From assembly GCF_000717245.1 (NCBI RefSeq), contig NZ_JNYQ01000003.1:186001-250000 (forward strand): a DNA stretch of 64,000 nt, in the 5' to 3' direction. The position numbers were made by a program, and so were the translations under genes. Positions 1-8,196 of this stretch are shown here, piece after piece (position 1 is the first letter of the stretch; each line of letters starts with the position of its first letter). The DNA is from Kitasatospora papulosa. Lineage in GTDB: Bacteria > Actinomycetota > Actinomycetes > Streptomycetales > Streptomycetaceae. Under the pieces are notes generated by a model. The model was not told the DNA's origin, searched no databases, and saw only the letters and a program-made list of their open reading frames with translations.

Positions 1-651
1 GACATCCTGGCGGTCACGAGGATTCCCGAGCGGACACTCGAGTCGCACCTCACCTTCGCCACCTTCACGTTCCGCGACCTCGTGCGCCGCGTCGGGCTGC
101 GCAGCCCCTTCGGCAACAGGCACGTGCGCTACCGGGGGTCGCACGACGACGCGGCGCTCAACGCGGGGGTCGAACGGTTCGACGCAGACCCGGCGGCCCG
201 ACGAAACCTGTCCTACGACAGCGATCTGACCGGCGCGGTCTCCGTCCCTGTACTCACCCTGCACGCCATCGACGACCCCACCGCCTTCGTCGAGCACGAG
301 TCGGCGTATCTCGACAGCCTGGAAGGAGCCCACCGCGACCGGCACCTCCTGCAGACCTTCACCCAGGAGAGCGAGCACAGCGGGCTGAGCGCGGCGGAGT
401 ACGCGGGCGCCGTCTCGGCGTTGTCCGGGTGGGTCCGCACGGGGCACAAGCCCACGGCCGCGTCCGTCGCGTCCTCCTGTCCCGCCTTCGACGCGGTGTA
501 CCGGACCGGGTGCTTCTTCCGGCCCGGCTACCGTCCCTCCGCCTACGCCTCGCGGGTGAACCCACGTCCCGGAGCCACCCACTGGCCCGCGATGACCCGC
601 GCCCAGGAGTGGCGGTGGAGCCGCCTCGGGGACGTCGGCATCGCGCCCTGA
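1..651 (+). CDS. alpha/beta hydrolase, C-terminal part (5' end outside window)
   Basis: The reading frame is open from base 1, so the start and the nucleophile-containing half lie upstream. The visible 216 residues look like the end of an alpha/beta hydrolase. A strand ending VPVLTLHAIDDPTAFVEHES carries the likely acidic triad residue, and EHSGLS carries the likely catalytic His. A Cys-containing extension follows (SSCPAFDAVYRTGCFF). The substrate cannot be told. The call rests on the Asp/His loop pattern, as the GxSxG elbow is not in the window. Confidence 0.6.
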   Translation, partial: DILAVTRIPERTLESHLTFATFTFRDLVRRVGLRSPFGNRHVRYRGSHDDAALNAGVERFDADPAARRNLSYDSDLTGAVSVPVLTLHAIDDPTAFVEHESAYLDSLEGAHRDRHLLQTFTQESEHSGLSAAEYAGAVSALSGWVRTGHKPTAASVASSCPAFDAVYRTGCFFRPGYRPSAYASRVNPRPGATHWPAMTRAQEWRWSRLGDVGIAP

Positions 652-754
652 CCGCTGCCCTGACGGTGCGTCCAGAGGTCGGGCCCTGGCACTGCCCGCA
701 CCGGGGGGGGGCCGGCCGAGCCGCACGGGCTCCGCGGCTCGGTATCGTCACCGC

Positions 755-1249
755 ATGGCCGTCCTCGAACGTCTCCGTCCCGATCACGCTCCCGCGCTTC
801 TCGCCTTCGAGCGGGAGAACCGTGCGTACTTCGCCGCCTCGATCCCGGACCGGGGGGACGACTACTTCTCCGGATTCGACGTGCGTCACGCCGGGCTACT
901 CACCGACCAGGCGGCGGGAATGCTGCACTTCCACGTTCTGGCGGACGACGACGGGACGGTGCTGGGGCGCGTCAACCTCGTCGACGTCGCCGACGGCTCG
1001 GCGTCACTGGGGTACCGGATCGCGGAGCGGGCCGCCGGACGAGGGCTGGCCACGTCGGGAGTGCGCCAGGTGTGCGCGCTGGCCGTCGCCGACTACGGCC
1101 TGACCTCCCTCCGGGCCATGACGACGCTGGACAACACGGGGTCGAGGGCCGTCCTGGCCCGGACGGGATTCGTGGAGGCGGGCCGGACCACTCTGTCCGG
1201 GAGGCCGGGCCTGCACTTCACCCGTCGTCTGACGGACGCGGACCGCTGA
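755..1249 (+). CDS. GNAT-family N-acetyltransferase (RimJ/RimL-like)
   Basis: This 164-residue protein has the layout of RimJ/RimL-type acetyltransferases. A beta strand GTVLGRVNLVDV leads to SLGYRIAERAAGRGLATSGV, where the R-G-x-G/A segment is the acetyl-CoA pyrophosphate loop. The C-terminal part, TTLDNTGSRAVLARTGFVEAG, carries the N-x-x-S-x-x-V-L-x-R-x-G-F signature. Such enzymes acetylate protein N termini or small amines; the substrate here is unknown. The ATG is 15 bases after a poor ribosome-binding region, so the transcript may be nearly leaderless. It converges on the PepSY lipoprotein gene, with a hairpin between them. Confidence 0.85.
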   Translation: MAVLERLRPDHAPALLAFERENRAYFAASIPDRGDDYFSGFDVRHAGLLTDQAAGMLHFHVLADDDGTVLGRVNLVDVADGSASLGYRIAERAAGRGLATSGVRQVCALAVADYGLTSLRAMTTLDNTGSRAVLARTGFVEAGRTTLSGRPGLHFTRRLTDADR

Positions 1250-1274
1250 CCCGCTCCCCCGCGTACCGCACACA

Positions 1275-1307
1275 CCGGTGGCGCACCGCGATGCGGTGCG
1301 CCACCGG
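1275..1307. terminator. bidirectional hairpin terminator between convergent genes
   Basis: A perfect 15-bp inverted repeat (1275-1289 with 1293-1307) closes on a 3-nt loop, GAT. It lies between the ends of the GNAT gene (1249) and the PepSY gene (1326). There is no long U tract, as is usual in streptomycetes. It could serve both strands. Confidence 0.8.
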
Positions 1308-1325
1308 AGACCTCTTCGCGGGTGA

Positions 1326-2138
1326 TCAGTCGTTGTCGACCTGCTCGTCCGTGATGGTGCCCTTGGCGGCGTCGATGTCGAAGGTCGTCTTGTTCCAGTC
1401 CTTGGAGACCACGTCGACCTGCCAGACCAGAACGTTGCTGTCGTTCTCGTCGAGGCCCATCGAGGTGACCCAGCCCGGCTGCTTGTCCGTGGCGACCTTG
1501 GCCGCCTGCTGGGGTGTCTGCGTCGCCTTCGAGAGCTGGTCCGCCAGCTTCTGCTTGTCGGCGTCGCTCTGGTCGGCCTCCGGTGCGGAGTCGATGACGT
1601 CCCCGGACACCGCGTCGATGGTCACCTTGTGAGCGGTGCCGTCCTTCTCCGCGACCTCCGCGATCCACTTCGGACTCGTGGAGCTTCCGCTCGGGCTCGG
1701 GCTGCCGCTCGGGCTCGCGCTGGCCTCGGGGCTCGCGCTGGCGGAGCTGCCGGACGGGCTCGGACTGCCGGAGGCGTCGTCCTCGTCGTCGAGGCCCTCC
1801 AGGTCCAGGTCGGTCAGCTTGCCGCCCGACACCTCACCGACAGCCGTCGTGGCGGCCGAGTCGAAGGTGACCTTGACGGTCGACAGCAGGTCCTTGCGCT
1901 CGGTCTGGTCCTCGGTCAGCTTCGCCGTTCCGGAGGGGCTGCCGGAAGGGCTGGTGGTCTGGTTCGGAAGGACCTTCGCAGCCTCGGAGGTCTCCGCGGC
2001 GGTGTCGTCACCGCTGTTCTGACCACAACCGGTCACAAGGGCGGCGGCGAGAGCGACGGCGCACAGGGCGCCGCCGGCGACACGGAGCCGGTGGGTGCGC
2101 GGGGAAACGGTCTGGTTTCGACGGGGCTCAAATCTCAT
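1326..2138 (-). CDS. PepSY-domain lipoprotein
   Basis: This is a 270-residue predicted lipoprotein. A basic N terminus and a hydrophobic stretch end in the lipobox LVTGC near residue 38. Two PepSY-like repeats follow. The first ends in a Ser/Pro/Gly low-complexity linker of repeated SGSPSPS units; the second contains DAVSGDVIDS and VVSKDWNKTTFDIDAAKGTI. PepSY modules are thought to bind or restrain extracytoplasmic proteases or other surface proteins. The linker probably acts as a flexible spacer off the membrane. The upstream gene on the same strand is separated by a terminator, so this appears to be a single-gene unit. Confidence 0.85.
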   Translation of the reverse strand: MRFEPRRNQTVSPRTHRLRVAGGALCAVALAAALVTGCGQNSGDDTAAETSEAAKVLPNQTTSPSGSPSGTAKLTEDQTERKDLLSTVKVTFDSAATTAVGEVSGGKLTDLDLEGLDDEDDASGSPSPSGSSASASPEASASPSGSPSPSGSSTSPKWIAEVAEKDGTAHKVTIDAVSGDVIDSAPEADQSDADKQKLADQLSKATQTPQQAAKVATDKQPGWVTSMGLDENDSNVLVWQVDVVSKDWNKTTFDIDAAKGTITDEQVDND

Positions 2139-2256
2139 GCTTGGATGCCTAGCCGCCTCCGTGAACAGTCATGTTGTCCGACAGGGGGGTGTCACCCGTT
2201 CGACGGCACCGTCCGCCCATTCGGCGTGTCGCGCGGCCGGGAGGCTCCGGACGTGC

Positions 2257-2290
2257 GGACGGCGCCGGTTCGGCAGAACCGGCGCCGTCC
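2257..2290. terminator. hairpin terminator after the DUF5133 gene
   Basis: A perfect 15-bp stem (2257-2271 with 2276-2290) has a 4-nt loop, GGCA. It is 16 bases beyond the stop codon of the minus-strand DUF5133 gene and upstream of the PepSY gene, so it probably insulates the two. Confidence 0.75.
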
Positions 2291-2306
2291 ACGGGAGCGC
2301 GCGTCC

Positions 2307-2543
2307 TCAGGCGGTCAGCTGCACGTCTGCGGGGCCGGGCGACGCCGCCGACGGCACGGCGTGCAGCCGGGCCGCCGCGGCGGCCAGGGCGTCGGGCACG
2401 GCCCTCGTCCCCGTGGTGACGCAGAGTGTGTAGGAGACGTCCTCGAGTTGACGCCTGCTCTCAGGAGTGCCGAGCCGTGCATGGGTGCTTCGCAGGGTCT
2501 CGTAGCGCGTGACGAGATTTCGCAGCGTTGCGGGATTGGCCAT
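2307..2543 (-). CDS. DUF5133-family small protein
   Basis: This is a 78-residue protein. A longer frame exists, but the ATG at 2543 is preceded by GGAGAGG at a fitting distance. The protein then starts MANPATLRNLVTRYETLR, which matches the usual family start. The middle motif SYTLCVTTGTR resembles the conserved YTLCVxxGxR motif of Streptomyces DUF5133 proteins. Function is unknown; the family is small, soluble, helical and present in many copies per genome, often near regulatory genes. The C-terminal tail is Ala/Pro rich. Confidence 0.75.
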   Translation of the reverse strand: MANPATLRNLVTRYETLRSTHARLGTPESRRQLEDVSYTLCVTTGTRAVPDALAAAAARLHAVPSAASPGPADVQLTA

Positions 2544-2824
2544 CAGCACGGCAGTTCCTCTCCACAGGGCGGCCGGGAGCCCGTGGGCCCCGCGCCGACG
2601 AAGTCCGATCGCGCCGGCGGTGCCGCCTGGCGTCACGGCCCGGCCGTGCGAAGTGGTCAGCACGCGTCCGGTCCCTTGCACACGATGGTCGCCCCGCCTC
2701 ACCCATTCCGCATCCCCAGACACGCACGGTCACCTGCCCGTTCCCTGAGCGCCGCGCGCTCCGCTGGGAAACAATGGAGATGACGGGCGAGCGGCCACTG
2801 CCGCGCCCGGTCGGGAGGTCGGTC

Positions 2825-3079
2825 ATGGATTACCCGGAGAGTTACGAACTCATCTTCCAGGCGGGCGGCGCCGAGGACGACGTGGTCGTCGTCCATCTCA
2901 CGGCACGGTCCGGAGCCGGCGGGTACCCGGTCTACGCGGACGAGACCGGAATCGTGCGTGCCGAGATCAGCGAGCGCGGCGAGGTGCGTATGCAGGCGAG
3001 CGGGGGCCATCAGGTCCTGGGAGCACCGCTGCTCGCCCGGCCGCTGGGCCCGCCCGCGTCCAACCGCGGCACCGCCTGA
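2825..3079 (+). CDS. DUF6296-like small protein
   Basis: This 84-residue protein starts MDYPESYELIFQAG. The ATG at 2825 follows GGGAGG at 2813-2818 with good spacing, which selects it over longer frames. A short beta-rich core (DDVVVVHLTAR, YPVYADETGIVRAEI) is followed by a Gly/Ala/Pro tail. It resembles a family of small streptomycete proteins of unknown role. No catalytic motif, signal peptide or membrane segment is visible. It lies about 140 bases upstream of the fructose operon, in the same direction, but a dyad lies between them. Confidence 0.6.
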   Translation: MDYPESYELIFQAGGAEDDVVVVHLTARSGAGGYPVYADETGIVRAEISERGEVRMQASGGHQVLGAPLLARPLGPPASNRGTA

Positions 3080-3171
3080 ACGCCCAAGATCGGAGCAGCC
3101 ACCACAACTGAAGTCCGTTCATGCCCACTCTTCGCCCGAATGTGTTTACTTTCCTGACGCGCGACCGTAGT

Positions 3172-3199
3172 GTGCCCGTGAAACCACAGACTCGGGCAC
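3172..3199. promoter_or_regulatory. inverted repeat upstream of fruR (possible operator or leader hairpin)
   Basis: GTGCCCG at 3172-3178 and CGGGCAC at 3193-3199 form a perfect 7-bp inverted repeat with a 14-nt spacer. It ends 19 bases before the ATG of the DeoR-type regulator. The position suits an autoregulatory operator or a 5'-UTR hairpin. The assignment to the regulator is inference. Confidence 0.4.
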
Positions 3200-3218
3200 G
3201 AAACGGATCCGTAACCAC

Positions 3219-3980
3219 ATGTACGCACCGGAGCGACAGCAAGAGATCCTCCGCATCGCCGGCGAGAGCGGGCGTGTCGATGTGCCGTCCCTGGCCGAAC
3301 AGTTCCAGGTGACCGCGGAGACGGTACGGCGTGATCTCAAGGCTCTCGACAGGGCGGGGCTCCTCCGCAGGGTGCACGGTGGTGCGATCCCGGCCGGGCG
3401 GCTCGGATTCGAACCCGATCTCGCCGAGCGCGACACCGTGGCCGCCGACGAGAAGGACCGCATCGCTGCCGCGGCCCTCGCCGAACTCCCGGCCGAGGGC
3501 AACGTCATCATCGATGCGGGCACGACGACCGTCAGACTGGCGGCCGCCGTGCCGATCGACTCGCGGATCACCGTGGTCACCCATGCCCTGCCGGTGGCCG
3601 CCCGCCTCGCCGACCACCCGGGGATCGCGTTGCACCTGGTGGGCGGCAGGGTCCGGCACCGCACCCGGGCCGCCGTGGACGCCTGGGCGCTGAGCGCGTA
3701 CGCCGAGATCAACGCGGATGTCGTCTTCCTCGCCACGAACGGCTTCTCCCCCGAGGCCGGACTGACCACCCCCGATCTGGCCGAGGCCGCGGTCAAGCGT
3801 GCCGTGATCGCGGCTGCCCGCAGAGTGGTGCTCCTCGCCGACTCGGGCAAGTCCGGTCAGGAGCACTTCGCGCGCTTCGGCGACCTTTCCCACGTAGACC
3901 TGCTGATCACCGATACGGGGCTGAGCCCCGAGGACGCCCGGGCCATCGAGAGCCGGGGCACGGAAGTGGTACGCGCATGA
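3219..3980 (+). CDS. fruR: DeoR/GlpR-family regulator of the fructose operon
   Basis: This is a 253-residue DeoR-type repressor. The N-terminal winged helix-turn-helix covers residues 1-60; ERQQEILRIAGESGRVDVPS leads to AETVRRDLKALDRAGLLRRV, followed by the family HGGA signature. The effector domain follows, with IDAGTTTVRLA as the sugar-phosphate-binding loop. It is the first gene of the fructose PTS operon, and its TGA overlaps the ATG of the kinase gene by 4 bp. By analogy with other actinobacterial fruR genes it should repress the operon until fructose phosphate accumulates. The symbol rests on context. Confidence 0.88.
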   Translation: MYAPERQQEILRIAGESGRVDVPSLAEQFQVTAETVRRDLKALDRAGLLRRVHGGAIPAGRLGFEPDLAERDTVAADEKDRIAAAALAELPAEGNVIIDAGTTTVRLAAAVPIDSRITVVTHALPVAARLADHPGIALHLVGGRVRHRTRAAVDAWALSAYAEINADVVFLATNGFSPEAGLTTPDLAEAAVKRAVIAAARRVVLLADSGKSGQEHFARFGDLSHVDLLITDTGLSPEDARAIESRGTEVVRA

Positions 3981-4924
3981 TCCTGACCGTCACCCCCAAT
4001 CCGAGCCTGGACCGCACATACGAACTGCCGGGGCTCACGCGTGGCGCCGTCCTGCGCGCCACCGCGGACCGCGTCGACCCCGGGGGCAAGGGCGTCAACG
4101 TCTCCCGGGCGGTCGCCGCGGCCGGCCACCGCACCGTCGCCGTCGCGCCGTTGGGCGGGCCCGAGGGCGCGCTGCTGGCCCGGCTGCTCGGTGAACACGG
4201 CATCGAGGCCGCAGGCGTGCAGATCGCCGGCAGCACCCGTGTCAACGTCACGCTCGTCGAACCCGACGGCACTCTCACCAAGGTCAACGCGGCGGGGCCG
4301 GAGATCACCCGGGCCGAGGCCGGACGTCTGCTGGACACGGTGCGGGCCCGCTCGGCCGGCGCGGACTGGATCGCCTGCTGCGGGAGCCTGCCGCGTGGGC
4401 TGTCACCGCAGTGGTACGCCGAGCTGGTGGCCCGCAGCCACGGTGCCGGTGTCCGGATCGCTCTGGACACCTCCGGCGCCGCGCTCGTCGCCGCGCTGCG
4501 TGAACGGCCCGATGTGATCAAGCCGAACACCCAGGAGCTCGCCGAGGCGGTCGGCCGGCCGCTCACCACGGTCGGCGACGCGCTGAAGGCCGCGCAGGAG
4601 CTGCGCGAGCTCGGCGCGCGTGCGGTGCTCGCCTCCCTGGGTGCGGTCGGGCAGCTGCTGGTGGAGTCCTCGGGAGCCCACTTCGCCGGCGCCCGGGTCG
4701 ATGCCGTCCGGAGCGATGTCGGCGCGGGCGACGCCTCGCTCGCGGGATTCCTGTCCGCGGGCGGGACCGGTCCGGGTGCCCTCGCCTCCGCCGTGGCGCA
4801 CGGCGCCGCCGCCGTGCAGCTGCCCGGAAGCGCCATGCCGACGCCCGCCGACCTCGACCTGTCCGCCGTGGTCACCACCGCGGACGTCCCGGTGGACCTG
4901 GCCCTTCCCGTGCCGGCCCCATGA
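3977..4924 (+). CDS. fruK: 1-phosphofructokinase (PfkB family)
   Basis: This is a 315-residue ribokinase/PfkB kinase. It starts MILTVTPNPSLDRTYELPGL, typical of FruK and LacC. It has the glycine-rich sugar-binding segment DPGGKGVNVSRA near residue 38 and the C-terminal signature VGAGDASLAGF, whose Asp is the catalytic base. It phosphorylates fructose 1-phosphate, the product of the adjacent PTS transporter, to fructose 1,6-bisphosphate. The signature has Ala where most members have Ser after GAGD. It is translationally coupled to fruR by an ATGA overlap, and the transporter follows after 82 bases. Confidence 0.93.
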   Translation: MILTVTPNPSLDRTYELPGLTRGAVLRATADRVDPGGKGVNVSRAVAAAGHRTVAVAPLGGPEGALLARLLGEHGIEAAGVQIAGSTRVNVTLVEPDGTLTKVNAAGPEITRAEAGRLLDTVRARSAGADWIACCGSLPRGLSPQWYAELVARSHGAGVRIALDTSGAALVAALRERPDVIKPNTQELAEAVGRPLTTVGDALKAAQELRELGARAVLASLGAVGQLLVESSGAHFAGARVDAVRSDVGAGDASLAGFLSAGGTGPGALASAVAHGAAAVQLPGSAMPTPADLDLSAVVTTADVPVDLALPVPAP

Positions 4925-5006
4925 CCGCACCACCCCTGTCCGGCCGAACGACTGCCCCGTACCCCCGCACCCGTCCCCGGACGGTCCACGAGCAAGGAGC
5001 CCCGCG

Positions 5007-7001
5007 ATGAGTGAGCTGATCACCGCGGAACTGGTCGATCTCGACCTGTCCGCCGAGACGAAGAGCGAAGCCGCCCGTTCACTGGCAGAGCGGATGGTCT
5101 CGGCCGGCCGTGTCACCGATCTCGACGGCTTCCTCGCCGACGTGGCGGCCCGCGAGGCCCAGATGCCGACCGGTCTGGACGGCGGCATCGGCATCCCGCA
5201 CTGCCGGAGCGAACATGTCGCCGCGCCGACGCTGGCCTTCGGCCGGAGCCGGAGGGGCATCGACTTCGGTGCCGCGGACGGTCCGGCGGACCTCGTCTTC
5301 CTGATAGCCGCGCCCGCGGGTGCGGACGACGACCACCTCACCATCCTGTCGAGCCTCGCACGGCGGCTCATGGATCCCGGCTTCACCGACGCGCTGCGGG
5401 CGGAGGCCGATCCCGCCGTGGCGGCGGCACTGGTCCGCGGCGAGGAGGCGCCCGCGACGGCTCCGGAGCCCGCGGAGGCCGCGACGGAGAAGACCGCGAC
5501 GGTGGAGCGGACCGCCGCGAAGCCCTTCCGCATCGTCGCGGTGACCTCCTGCCCGACCGGTATCGCGCACACGTACATGGCCGCCGAGTCCCTGGAAGCG
5601 GCCGCACGGGCCCAGGGGGTGGTGCTGGACGTCGAGACGCAGGGATCGGCGGGGTTCGAACGTCTGGACCCGGCGGTGATCGCCGCGGCAGACGCCGTCA
5701 TCTGGGCGCACGACGTCGATGTACGGGAGAAGGGGCGCTTCGGCGGCAAGCCGGTCGTCGACACCGGGGTGAAAGCGGGCATCAACCGGCCGGCCGAGCT
5801 CATCGCCGAGGCCCGGGCCAAGGCGGAGCGGGGCGAGATCAGCGGGATCGCCGAGGACGGTGCCGGGCCGGCCGAAGGTACGGGCGGCCCGTCGGGACCC
5901 TCCGGACACTTCGGTGTCCGTCTGCGGACCTACCTGATGTCCGGCGTCAGCTACATGGTTCCGTTCGTCGCGGCCGGCGGACTTCTCATCGCCCTGTCCT
6001 TCGCGATCGGCGGCTACGAGATCGCCGGTGCGAAGTCGGTGGCCGACCACTTCGTCTGGGGTGAGTCCGCCAGCTGGGCGGCGCTGCTCAACCAGATCGG
6101 CACCGCCGCGTTCGGCTTCCTGGTCCCGGTGCTGGCGGGGTACATCGCCTACGGGATGGCCGACCGTCCCGCGCTCGTTCCGGGATTCGTCGGCGGCGCC
6201 ATCGCGCTCGCCATCGACGCGGGCTTCCTCGGAGGTCTCGTCGCGGGTCTGCTGGCCGGTGCCGCGGTGATGGCGATCCAGCGGGTGAAGGTGCACCCCA
6301 CGCTGCGCGGCATCATGCCGGTGCTGGTGATCCCCCTGCTCGCGTCGATCGCAGTGGGCTTCCTGATGTTCATCGTGGTCGGTAAGCCGATCGCCTCCCT
6401 GCAGAACGCTCTGACCGACTGGCTGAACGGGCTGTCGGGCTCCAACGCGGTCATCCTCGGCGTCGTCCTCGGCCTGATGATGTGCTTCGACATGGGCGGG
6501 CCGCTGAACAAGGTGGCCTACGCCTTCGCGGTCGGCGGTCTGGCCGATCCGACGCCCGGCAGTCTCAAGGTCATGGCCGCCGTGATGGCTGCCGGCATGG
6601 TGCCGCCGCTGGCGATGGCGCTCGCCACGACGCTGCGCCGCAGTCTGTTCACCCGCACCGAGCGGGAGAACGGCCGGGCGGCGTGGGTGCTGGGCGCCTC
6701 GTTCATCACCGAGGGCGCGATTCCCTTCGCCGCGGCGGACCCCCTGCGGGTGATCCCGTCCGTGATGGCCGGAGGGGCGGTCACCGGCGCCCTGTCCATG
6801 GCGTTCGGCTGCACTCTCCGCGCCCCGCACGGCGGCGTGTTCGTCGTCCCGCTCATCGGCGAGCCGTTCCTGTACGTGCTGGCGATCGCCGTCGGCACCG
6901 CCGTGTCCACCGCTCTGGTCGTCGTACTCAAGGGCATGCGGCGAACCCCCGGCTCCGGTGCTCCCGCCGACGACGGTCCGGCCGTCGCCGTGGCCGCCTG
7001 A
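5007..7001 (+). CDS. fruA: PTS fructose transporter subunit EIIABC
   Basis: This 664-residue protein fuses three PTS domains. EIIA (about 1-145) has GGIGIPHCRS with phospho-acceptor His65. EIIB (about 173-275) starts FRIVAVTSCPTGIAHTY with phospho-acceptor Cys182. A linker is followed by the membrane EIIC (about 310-640) with roughly nine hydrophobic segments and the family motif GGPLNKVAY. Fructose is imported and released as fructose 1-phosphate. The ATG at 5007 is preceded by AAGGAG and gives the usual EIIA start; the frame upstream is not coding. HPr is encoded next and supplies the phosphoryl group. Confidence 0.95.
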   Translation: MSELITAELVDLDLSAETKSEAARSLAERMVSAGRVTDLDGFLADVAAREAQMPTGLDGGIGIPHCRSEHVAAPTLAFGRSRRGIDFGAADGPADLVFLIAAPAGADDDHLTILSSLARRLMDPGFTDALRAEADPAVAAALVRGEEAPATAPEPAEAATEKTATVERTAAKPFRIVAVTSCPTGIAHTYMAAESLEAAARAQGVVLDVETQGSAGFERLDPAVIAAADAVIWAHDVDVREKGRFGGKPVVDTGVKAGINRPAELIAEARAKAERGEISGIAEDGAGPAEGTGGPSGPSGHFGVRLRTYLMSGVSYMVPFVAAGGLLIALSFAIGGYEIAGAKSVADHFVWGESASWAALLNQIGTAAFGFLVPVLAGYIAYGMADRPALVPGFVGGAIALAIDAGFLGGLVAGLLAGAAVMAIQRVKVHPTLRGIMPVLVIPLLASIAVGFLMFIVVGKPIASLQNALTDWLNGLSGSNAVILGVVLGLMMCFDMGGPLNKVAYAFAVGGLADPTPGSLKVMAAVMAAGMVPPLAMALATTLRRSLFTRTERENGRAAWVLGASFITEGAIPFAAADPLRVIPSVMAGGAVTGALSMAFGCTLRAPHGGVFVVPLIGEPFLYVLAIAVGTAVSTALVVVLKGMRRTPGSGAPADDGPAVAVAA

Positions 7002-7050
7002 GCCCACCTCCCGCCCGGACCCCAGATCCCCTGGAACCAGGAGTGAACCC

Positions 7051-7323
7051 GTGTACCAGCGCACCGTTTCCGTCGGCTCCCGCAGCGGCCTGCACGCCCG
7101 TCCCGCCTCTCTCTTCGTCCAGGCCGCCATGCGGCAGCCGGTCGCCGTCACCGTCGGACGTGAGGGCGACGCCCCGGTGGACGCCCGGAGCATGCTGTCG
7201 GTGCTCGCGCTGGCGGCCCGGCACGGCGACCTCCTGGTGCTGTCGGCCGTCGGTGACAGCGCTCCGGACGCCGTCGAGGAACTGGCCGGCCTGCTGTCCC
7301 AGGACCTCGACGGCAAGGACTGA
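7051..7323 (+). CDS. ptsH: phosphocarrier protein HPr
   Basis: This is a 90-residue HPr. The active-site segment GLHARPAS places the phospho-acceptor at His15. SMLSVLALAA follows at residues 47-56, where the Ser is the counterpart of the regulatory serine of low-GC HPr proteins. Start is GTG at 7051, preceded by AGGAG eight bases upstream. HPr takes phosphate from Enzyme I and passes it to the EIIA domain encoded 50 bases upstream. The gene ends 1 base before a phosphatase-like gene, so the two are very likely cotranscribed. Confidence 0.95.
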   Translation: MYQRTVSVGSRSGLHARPASLFVQAAMRQPVAVTVGREGDAPVDARSMLSVLALAARHGDLLVLSAVGDSAPDAVEELAGLLSQDLDGKD

Positions 7324-7324
7324 G

Positions 7325-7759
7325 ATGACGGACACCTGGGATCCGGCGGGCGCGGGCGTCCTGCGGCTGCCGACGGGCCGGCTGATCCGCGGGCGCGGTC
7401 TGCGACACCCGCTCCCCCCGGGACCTGAGCCGACCCTCGCGGTCCATCTGCTGGGATGTCCCCCGCCGTCGGTGACCTGGGAGTCCGTGTGGCTGCGCTG
7501 GCCCGACTTCCGCCTGCCCGCCGACCGTGCCACGGCGCGCGCGGTACTGACGGAGGCCTGGAACAGGGCTCCGGTCGAGCGGGTCGAGGTGGCCTGCTCG
7601 GGGGGCAGGGGACGCACGGGCACGGCACTGGCCTGCCTGGCCGTGCTGGACGGGGTTCCGGCGGCGGAAGCGGTCGCCTACGTCCGCCGGAACTACCACC
7701 CCAGGGCCGTGGAGACGCCCTGGCAGCGTCGTTACGTGGTGCGCTTCGCGGCAGCCTGA
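7325..7759 (+). CDS. protein-tyrosine-phosphatase-like protein in the fructose PTS operon
   Basis: This is a 144-residue protein with the two signatures of cysteine phosphatases. The P-loop is CSGGRGRTG (Cys91, Arg97, CX5R), and a WPD-type loop LRWPDFRLP supplies the general acid Asp61. A YVRRNYHPRAVETPWQRRYV tail resembles the C-terminal helix of small bacterial PTP-like proteins. All residues needed for catalysis are present. The ATG is 1 base after the ptsH stop codon, so it is almost certainly in the PTS operon. Its substrate is unknown: phosphotyrosine protein, a PTS phosphoprotein or a sugar phosphate are all possible. Confidence 0.8.
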   Translation: MTDTWDPAGAGVLRLPTGRLIRGRGLRHPLPPGPEPTLAVHLLGCPPPSVTWESVWLRWPDFRLPADRATARAVLTEAWNRAPVERVEVACSGGRGRTGTALACLAVLDGVPAAEAVAYVRRNYHPRAVETPWQRRYVVRFAAA

Positions 7760-7784
7760 ACGGATGCCGCGAAGGCGGGGCGGA

Positions 7785-8072
7785 TCAGGCCAGCGAGTGC
7801 GGAGCAGGAACCGTGGCTCCGCCGCCGGCGCGTACCGCCTCCACGACGCTCTGGTGGAGAGATCTGCTTTCCTCCTCCGATCGGCACGGCACCGGACTGC
7901 CGGCCAGTGTGAACCAGTCCGAAGCACCGCTGTACTGCACGGCTACCTCGGCCTGCCTCTCGGTCCACGTCGTGTGCACGGTCAGATCACCGCTCACGAC
8001 ACCTACCTCTTCGGTGCGCACTCCGCCGGTTCCCGCGAAGACACCGAGGGTGGTCCACGATGCCCAGTTCAT
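7785..8072 (-). CDS. conserved hypothetical protein
   Basis: This 95-residue protein shows no family I recognise. It reads as a compact beta-rich domain (GDLTVHTTWTERQAEVAVQY, then SDWFTLAGSPV) followed by a helix and an Ala/Gly/Pro tail. No signal peptide or membrane segment is visible. GAAAGG lies upstream of the ATG at 8072. It converges on the phosphatase gene with a 25-base gap and is followed upstream by the DUF2000 gene on the same strand. Confidence 0.5.
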   Translation of the reverse strand: MNWASWTTLGVFAGTGGVRTEEVGVVSGDLTVHTTWTERQAEVAVQYSGASDWFTLAGSPVPCRSEEESRSLHQSVVEAVRAGGGATVPAPHSLA

Positions 8073-8196
8073 GACGCGTCGCCTTTCGGGACAGTGACAA
8101 GCCTGTCAAGCGGACTTGTCTTGAGTATGGCACCGGGCACCATCACTCGCACGGGTGTGCCCGTGAGTATCCGTCCGGTGACGTCGGGATCCCGGG

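Noticed and set aside
1680..1770. Repeated SGSPSPS-coding DNA in the PepSY lipoprotein as a possible mobile or CRISPR-like repeat
   Set aside because: It is an in-frame low-complexity linker, with short imperfect units and no spacers.
5079..7628. Very long open frame on the minus strand opposite the fructose transporter
   Set aside because: It is antisense to a well-supported EIIABC/HPr operon, has no ribosome-binding site and reads as Arg/Gly/His/Asp low complexity, the expected mirror of high-GC codons.
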